DNA from: Bradyrhizobium sp. ARR65
GTDB lineage: Bacteria > Pseudomonadota > Alphaproteobacteria > Rhizobiales > Xanthobacteraceae
Length of the DNA: 61,889 nt
NCBI RefSeq assembly: GCF_000472385.1
Contig: NZ_AWZU01000050.1
Span: 151 to 62,039 of the forward strand
Direction of reading: 5' to 3'
Positions within the stretch are counted from its first letter, which is position 1; each line of letters begins with the position of its first letter. This document shows, piece by piece, positions 55,896 to 61,889 of this stretch. The position numbers were made by a program, and so were the translations under genes. The notes beneath the pieces are model-generated. The model worked only from the letters and a program-made list of their open reading frames with translations, did no database searches and had not been told where the DNA came from.

Positions 55896-56227
55896 CGCCA
55901 GATCGGGCCAAGGTGCAGCCCGGAGAACCACGACGCGCTCGACTATCTGCAAAAGCGCCGCTCCGTCAAGCTCCTCGCATTAGCGGCACGCGCTCTGTGG
56001 AATAGCTGGAGAATGCGGTGATCGAGCTCCTCATAATCGCAGCTTGATGATGAGGATTTCATCAAATAGATCCTGGAGCTTGATCCGGTTGGCTGATGAA
56101 GGTCATGGCTGCGCGCCCAATGGGTGAACGCCCTCGAACGGCCTCACGATCGCGATCACCTCAGCACGCCGAGAAGCATGATGGTTGACTTTTGAGGTCG
56201 AGTCTCCGGAACACCTGAACGAACTCC

Positions 56228-57874
<1,647 letters not shown>

Positions 57875-57911
57875 TGTCGGCTTTCCTTACGACGACGCCC
57901 TCCTGCAGCGG

Positions 57912-58343
57912 TTAGCTCCAGCTGCGGGCCGACCAATTCAACGCCCGCAACACGTCGGTGCGGGAGATCATGCCGGCAAGGCGCTGGTCGCGCTCGATCA
58001 CCGGCATGCTTCTGATCCTATGATTGACCATGAGCTCAAGCACCCGCGTCAACTTCGTCCTTGTACCAACGTAGATAAACTCCGGAGTCATCACGCTCGA
58101 AACCCTCAAGTTCATCAGATCGTCATAACGTGGCATGATGTGAGGGGGCGTGAAAACAAAGCTGGCCAAAAAATCCACTTTTGAGACTACGCCGATCACT
58201 TGCGACCGGTCCTCAACGGGATAGGCGTTGAAATCATCCTTTGCAAAGAGATCGCCGAGCTGGCGCAGGGTGCAGTCACGCCTCACGGTTTTCGGCGTCC
58301 TGGTCATGTATTCTTCGACAGTCTGGTCGGGGAAGCTGTACAA
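57912..58343 (-). CDS. CBS-domain pair protein upstream of fixN
   Basis: 143 residues in two CBS motifs: YMTRTPKTVRRDCTLRQLGD with FNAYPVEDRSQVIGVVSKVD, and SSVMTPEFIYVGTRTKLTRV with HRIRSMPVIERDQRLAGMIS. The start is a TTG at 58343; an ATG at 58307 would cut into the first motif. CBS pairs bind adenosyl nucleotides. It stands in a likely operon with fixN, suggesting nucleotide- or redox-linked control of the oxidase. Confidence 0.85.
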   Translation of the reverse strand: MYSFPDQTVEEYMTRTPKTVRRDCTLRQLGDLFAKDDFNAYPVEDRSQVIGVVSKVDFLASFVFTPPHIMPRYDDLMNLRVSSVMTPEFIYVGTRTKLTRVLELMVNHRIRSMPVIERDQRLAGMISRTDVLRALNWSARSWS

Positions 58344-59069
58344 GGCTCACGTCTCTTTTCGGCTGAACACCAAGTCAATCCCATTCCCTTCAAGGACGTT
58401 GAAGCAGGATTTAGGCCAACGTGATGCAAGCGATGCGAACGGCCGCTCTGGGCGACGTATCTCAATCTAAACAATACCTTGGCGACTTCCAAACATCAGC
58501 TGCGTTCACTTTCAGACGAAAATCGCTTGGCCCACTCTCAAAGGCGATCAACGGTTGTTGGCACCAGCAGCGCACCGCTTTCTTTTTTGGGCATTTTCGT
58601 CCCAACGGCCTTAGCTGCATCCCACCACTACTATCCGCTGAGCCCCCACTGGCGTAAAAGGTGAGGTCATATCTATCCACCCTCTTCCAAGCTGCGAGTG
58701 GCTTCCAAGTTGAGAGGCTCCGCAAATCCTACGGGTGGTGGGTGATCGGGGTAAATGGCTTTATGGCCATGAACTCACGCTGAGGTGAGCGATTGGCCTC
58801 CCTCCATGCGGTGCGCTACTCCGCCATCCAGCTCTTTAATCGTCGCACGGATGCGTCTGCCTGGCGGACAGCTCGCCTTCGGCGCAAGTCAAACAGCGCG
58901 CCCCTCACTCGTTTGGCCGCCTCGTGCGGTCTGAATGTTGGTCTCTCAGCTGTAAGGCAGGCGCCAGCACAATTACACCGCGCCAGGCCTGTCCAGAAAA
59001 CGGCTAGATCATCATTTGCACAAAAACGCCCTGTAGATCGCATATCGCCCTCTGTTAGGCTCGATTGGT
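58344..59069. other. About 730 bp without a convincing gene, upstream of the CBS/fixN pair
   Basis: No FixK/FNR box (TTGAT-N4-ATCAA) was found. A partial sigma-54-like TGGCACC-N4-GCGCA at about 58560 is on the plus strand, facing away from fixN. Frames here are short. Confidence 0.4.
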
Positions 59070-59246
59070 ATGAAGAAGGGCAAGAGCAGAGCTGGGCTCG
59101 CTCGCTTGTCGATCAAAAGCCAAAAGCGCAGCGGCATGTTAGGTTTCACGAGTTATGAGGAGACAACACTCAGTGCGATAACCGTTCTCGAGGACGAGGC
59201 CAAAGCCCAAGCGGATGACGCTCTGGGAGCGGGATTCGGCCCGTGA
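59070..59246 (+). CDS. Possible small protein (58 residues)
   Basis: ATG 59070 to TGA 59246. The N-terminus is basic (MKKGKSRAGLARLSIKSQKR) and the C-terminus acidic (LEDEAKAQADDALGAGFGP). Composition is protein-like, but the ribosome site is weak and no family is recognised. It could also be chance. Confidence 0.3.
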   Translation: MKKGKSRAGLARLSIKSQKRSGMLGFTSYEETTLSAITVLEDEAKAQADDALGAGFGP

Positions 59247-59384
59247 GTAAGGACTGTGGAGTGCTGAGGAACACTGTAATGCCAAATGTCAGTTCACTGA
59301 TGAAGTTGGCGGACGGTGCGCCCCAGATTTTGCAGGCGCAATCGCAAGACTGGTGCAAGAATCCCCGGAAGAATTGAGACGGCC

Positions 59385-60371
59385 ATGTCACGACTTCAGA
59401 TTTCCGTTACCGCTCTCGCGGGGTACCTCCAGCTATGCGCAGCGCATGCCGAGCCAATTCTGGTCTCTCAATTCGAAAGCAACGCTTTTCACACTATACA
59501 GGCGGCGATCGATGCGCTGCCAATCGGGAGCGGCGATATTCTCGTCGCTCCGGGCATCTATCGCGAGAAGGTCAAAGTCACCAAGGCAGGCATCCATATC
59601 AGAGGGGCCGGGAAGAGGCCTGATGATACGGTTGTTGTCTATGGCGACGGCGCGATCAATGTTGGGGGTACCCTTCGTTCTGCGACCCTGACGGCGTCGG
59701 GTGATGACTTTCGTCTGGACAATCTGACCATTCAGAACGACTACTCTCAAAATCCGGCTCATCTACCGTCTCAGGCCGTGGCGCTAGCCATTACCGGAGA
59801 CAAGGACGTGATTACCCGGGTCAGGCTACTCGGCGCGCAGGATACATTGTTTGCCAATAAGGGGCCGAACGGGCGTATGGCGCGTCAATACTTCGCAGAC
59901 TGCTACATCCAGGGACATGTCGATTTCATTTTCGGCAACGCAAAGGCCTACTTCCATGGCTGCGAGTTGCACGGTATTGCCAACCAATCGGTAGTCTATA
60001 CCGCACAGAGCAGGGCATCGCAGGATGAGGATAGCGCCTATGTTTTCGATCATTGCATCCTGACCGCCGATCCCGCTGCAGGCGCAATCGCCCTTGGTCG
60101 CCCCTGGCGCTCCTATGCGACGGTCGTTTTCTTATCGACCAAGATGGATGCCCCGGTGATTGCGAGCGGGTGGCGCGAGTGGGACCCCCGAAACAGCGAG
60201 TCTCTGAAGACGGCCTATTACGCCGAATTTAATTCAACCGGCATTGGAGCCAACCCGAAAGCGCGTGAGCCGTATTCTCATCAGTTGACTCAAATGGAAG
60301 CCAAGCAGTGGTCGCTCAACGCCTTCTTTCCTGGTGACACAAACTGGGTGCCCAAGCAGCTATCAAAGTAG
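59385..60371 (+). CDS. Secreted pectinesterase (pectin methylesterase)
   Basis: 328 residues with a signal peptide (MSRLQISVTALAGYLQLCAA, cut after HA). Catalytic residues of carbohydrate esterase family 8 are all present: Q130 in QAVAL, Q152 and D153 in AQDTLF, D180 in HVDFIFGNA, and R239 and W241 in LGRPWR. It removes methyl groups from plant pectin outside the cell, which fits root infection or nodule entry. It stands alone; no type III secretion box (tts) could be recognised. The ATG was chosen because the signal peptide begins there. Confidence 0.92.
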   Translation: MSRLQISVTALAGYLQLCAAHAEPILVSQFESNAFHTIQAAIDALPIGSGDILVAPGIYREKVKVTKAGIHIRGAGKRPDDTVVVYGDGAINVGGTLRSATLTASGDDFRLDNLTIQNDYSQNPAHLPSQAVALAITGDKDVITRVRLLGAQDTLFANKGPNGRMARQYFADCYIQGHVDFIFGNAKAYFHGCELHGIANQSVVYTAQSRASQDEDSAYVFDHCILTADPAAGAIALGRPWRSYATVVFLSTKMDAPVIASGWREWDPRNSESLKTAYYAEFNSTGIGANPKAREPYSHQLTQMEAKQWSLNAFFPGDTNWVPKQLSK

Positions 60372-60649
60372 AAGGAGCATCCATGTAGTTGGCGCCGCAT
60401 CCTGGACCGTTGTTTGCAGACGGGATCTGCGAATGAGGCGTCGCAATCAGAGCCGAGAGTTTTTGGCTGGTCGAGCCACCAACGTGAGCCGAGTTCCAGG
60501 CATCAGCACTCGAGCGTTTGCAACCGAAATGGCCCTTGATGTCTCTTCGTCGGCCTCAATTTCGATTTCCTGGGACACACACCCACAGACTTGCACGCGG
60601 CCAGTCACGGCAACATTTCCCTTTTCAGGGAATTCGAACGAACACTCCG

Positions 60650-60883
60650 CTAAACGGCAGTGGCAACTGCCACTATCAACTTGATGAGCGAGCGCAATTC
60701 GATTTCGCTCGGGCCTGTGCGTCCCAAAATCAGTTTGGCGATCTCTGTTCGACTGGCAGGCGTTTGCATCTCTTCCGGTAGTGCAGCGACTGCTTCATCG
60801 AAAATTTGTCCGAGGTCTGAGAGCTGCTCTGGATAGTAAACCGCGCTGCGTTCCCGAACATTCTGCGCTGTTCCGGACCCCAT
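60650..60883 (-). CDS. Small hypothetical protein
   Basis: 77 residues from ATG 60883, a start inside a longer frame. RSAVYYPEQLSDLGQIFDEA, then VAALPEEMQTPASRTEIAKL matches a small family frequent in Rhizobiales (a -P-MRTP-NR-EIA--IL motif). The sequence before this start has no such character, so the longer frame is not used. Function unknown. Confidence 0.55.
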   Translation of the reverse strand: MGSGTAQNVRERSAVYYPEQLSDLGQIFDEAVAALPEEMQTPASRTEIAKLILGRTGPSEIELRSLIKLIVAVATAV

Positions 60884-61566
60884 GAGCGCGCCGTTTTGCG
60901 CGTCTCGGTTGTGGCAGGCTTCAAGCCGCGCAGTTACCAGTTCTCTTGTAAGCTCACTGAGCAGTTTATTCGTCTGACGAGAGCCCCAGTTTTCACAGGT
61001 CAGTCTTGCGACTTCTTCGATTAGCAGTTCGATGCTTTGCTTGAGGTGCCGCACACGGGAATTGCAGCGGTCGCAATCGGCACCGGCTGCAACGGACTCT
61101 GCTCTGACAAATTTCCGACGTGGATCAGTCTTTATTCTGAGGAACAAAAAATATCTGACTAAGATGTACAGAGGAACGGCTAAAAATCGAAATGGTTGCG
61201 CCAAAAACGTTCGATTGACCCCTCTGGGGGCATTTACCGGCAGCGCTTTCCTAGATCCGTACATTGTCACAGTCATAGCTGCCTCACGCATCGTCCTGGC
61301 ACGCGGGTTCTGGGTTGATGCATGCCAGCAGCTCGCCGTCATGCAACGTCGGCTTCTCTATTGAGAGGTCAAAGCGCGCAAAGAGCGGAAGCGTCACTAA
61401 TCGCCCCGGCAATGGACAATCAATTTTCGCGACCCGATATGCCCCAATCTTCAGCCGGCGCCCTGACTAGCAGCGCTCGATGCAATCGGTAAAATAGATT
61501 GTTCTGATTGAACGCATTCACGACGTGAATAGCAGGGGCGCACAACGGAAGCTCCCATGCCTAGCA

Positions 61567-61889
61567 CTACTTTGGCAGAATGTGTTTGCGCCACTGTCTT
61601 TCAAGGATTTGTTTTCGGCAGTACGGGCACCGTTGAGGCGGCGGCCGAAGCATGAGATCGACGATGGCGTGACGTACGGCGGGCATGGTTGGCTGAGGCG
61701 GAGGCCCGTTGATTCTTTTTTTTCCGCCTCGCGTATGCGAGGCGACGATGCTGCAGGAAGGCGTAGGCAATCATTGTCATCAAGGCGTGGCGATGGAGGC
61801 CCTGCCATGATCGCCCTTCGAAGTGATCAAGTCCAAGCTCCTCCTTCAACTGCTGATGCGCCTGCTCACAAATCCATCGTGCCTTGATG
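61567..61889 (-). pseudogene. IS701-like transposase, C-terminal part with a frame change in an A-run
   Basis: The minus strand from the window edge reads ARWICEQAHQQLKEELGLDH, then FEGRSWQGLHRHALMTMIAY and FLQHRRLA, matching the C-terminal DDE-transposase end of IS701-type elements. At a run of eight A (61709-61720 region) the frame must shift to continue with GKKRINGPPPQPTMPAVRHA and RPPPQRCPYCRKQI, up to the stop at 61567. Family members run through without the shift. The inverted repeat end was not located. Confidence 0.75.

Noticed and set aside
59280..59330. Possible tts box before the pectinesterase gene
   Set aside because: Only GTCAGTT matches; the rest of the consensus is absent.

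Overview
The window reads as part of a rhizobial symbiosis island, most likely from a Bradyrhizobium. The reasons are a complete molybdenum-nitrogenase gene set in bradyrhizobial order (nifDKENX followed by small nif-associated genes; iscN, short nifU-like gene, nifS, nifT; nifB, fdxN, two nifZ), a NifE with a C-terminal Cys-rich extension, an unaccompanied fixN-type oxidase subunit, a secreted pectinesterase, and many decayed gene pieces. Species assignment is inference; no rRNA, tRNA or integrase was seen.

Layout. (1) 1-1149: the 5' end of nifH leaves the window leftwards, divergent from an ArsC-like nitrogenase-associated gene, with a NifA site between them. (2) 1150-4190: sparse, decayed DNA with two small Zn-binding-type proteins. 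(3) 4197-30687: an accessory block dominated by likely anti-phage or stress systems. It holds a membrane-spanning beta-propeller/NACHT receptor; a heavily frameshifted Gabija-like pair (OLD nuclease plus UvrD-like helicase); an antitoxin with a broken PIN toxin; a primase relic; an intact three-gene operon coding a GAF/PAS sensor with a degenerate kinase, a pseudo-receiver/CHAT protease and an unknown protein; chimeric gene debris; a HipA kinase with an XRE regulator; and a 1736-residue nuclease/STAND ATPase followed by an HNH-like protein. (4) 31484-37255: the nifB operon. (5) 37534-40442: iscN-nifU-like-nifS-nifT-SIR2. (6) 40713-43089: an unknown gene, a Rieske protein and a GNAT acetyltransferase. 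(7) 43090-50781: nifDKENX and its small companions, ending in fdxB. (8) 52305-53808: a ferredoxin divergent from a YqeB-like molybdenum-hydroxylase accessory gene. (9) 53809-61889: a metE relic, fixN with a CBS-domain gene, a pectinesterase, small hypothetical genes and a frameshifted IS701-like transposase at the edge.

Regulation is unusually legible. Sigma-54 -24/-12 elements, usually with an upstream NifA site (TGT-N10-ACA), precede nifH, nifB, iscN and nifD. Weaker ones precede the ArsC-like gene, the unknown gene at 40713, the ferredoxin at 52305 and the YqeB-like gene. In three places one NifA site lies between two divergent sigma-54 promoters. Together the nif genes would make the nitrogenase subunits, FeMo-cofactor, Fe-S clusters and electron carriers. 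The 4-31 kb block is unrelated to nitrogen fixation and separates nifH from the rest of the nif genes.

Best candidates for something new: the GAF/CHAT three-gene operon (15373-20598), the signal-peptide/beta-propeller/TM/NACHT protein (4197-8444), and the nuclease-STAND plus HNH pair (24652-30687).
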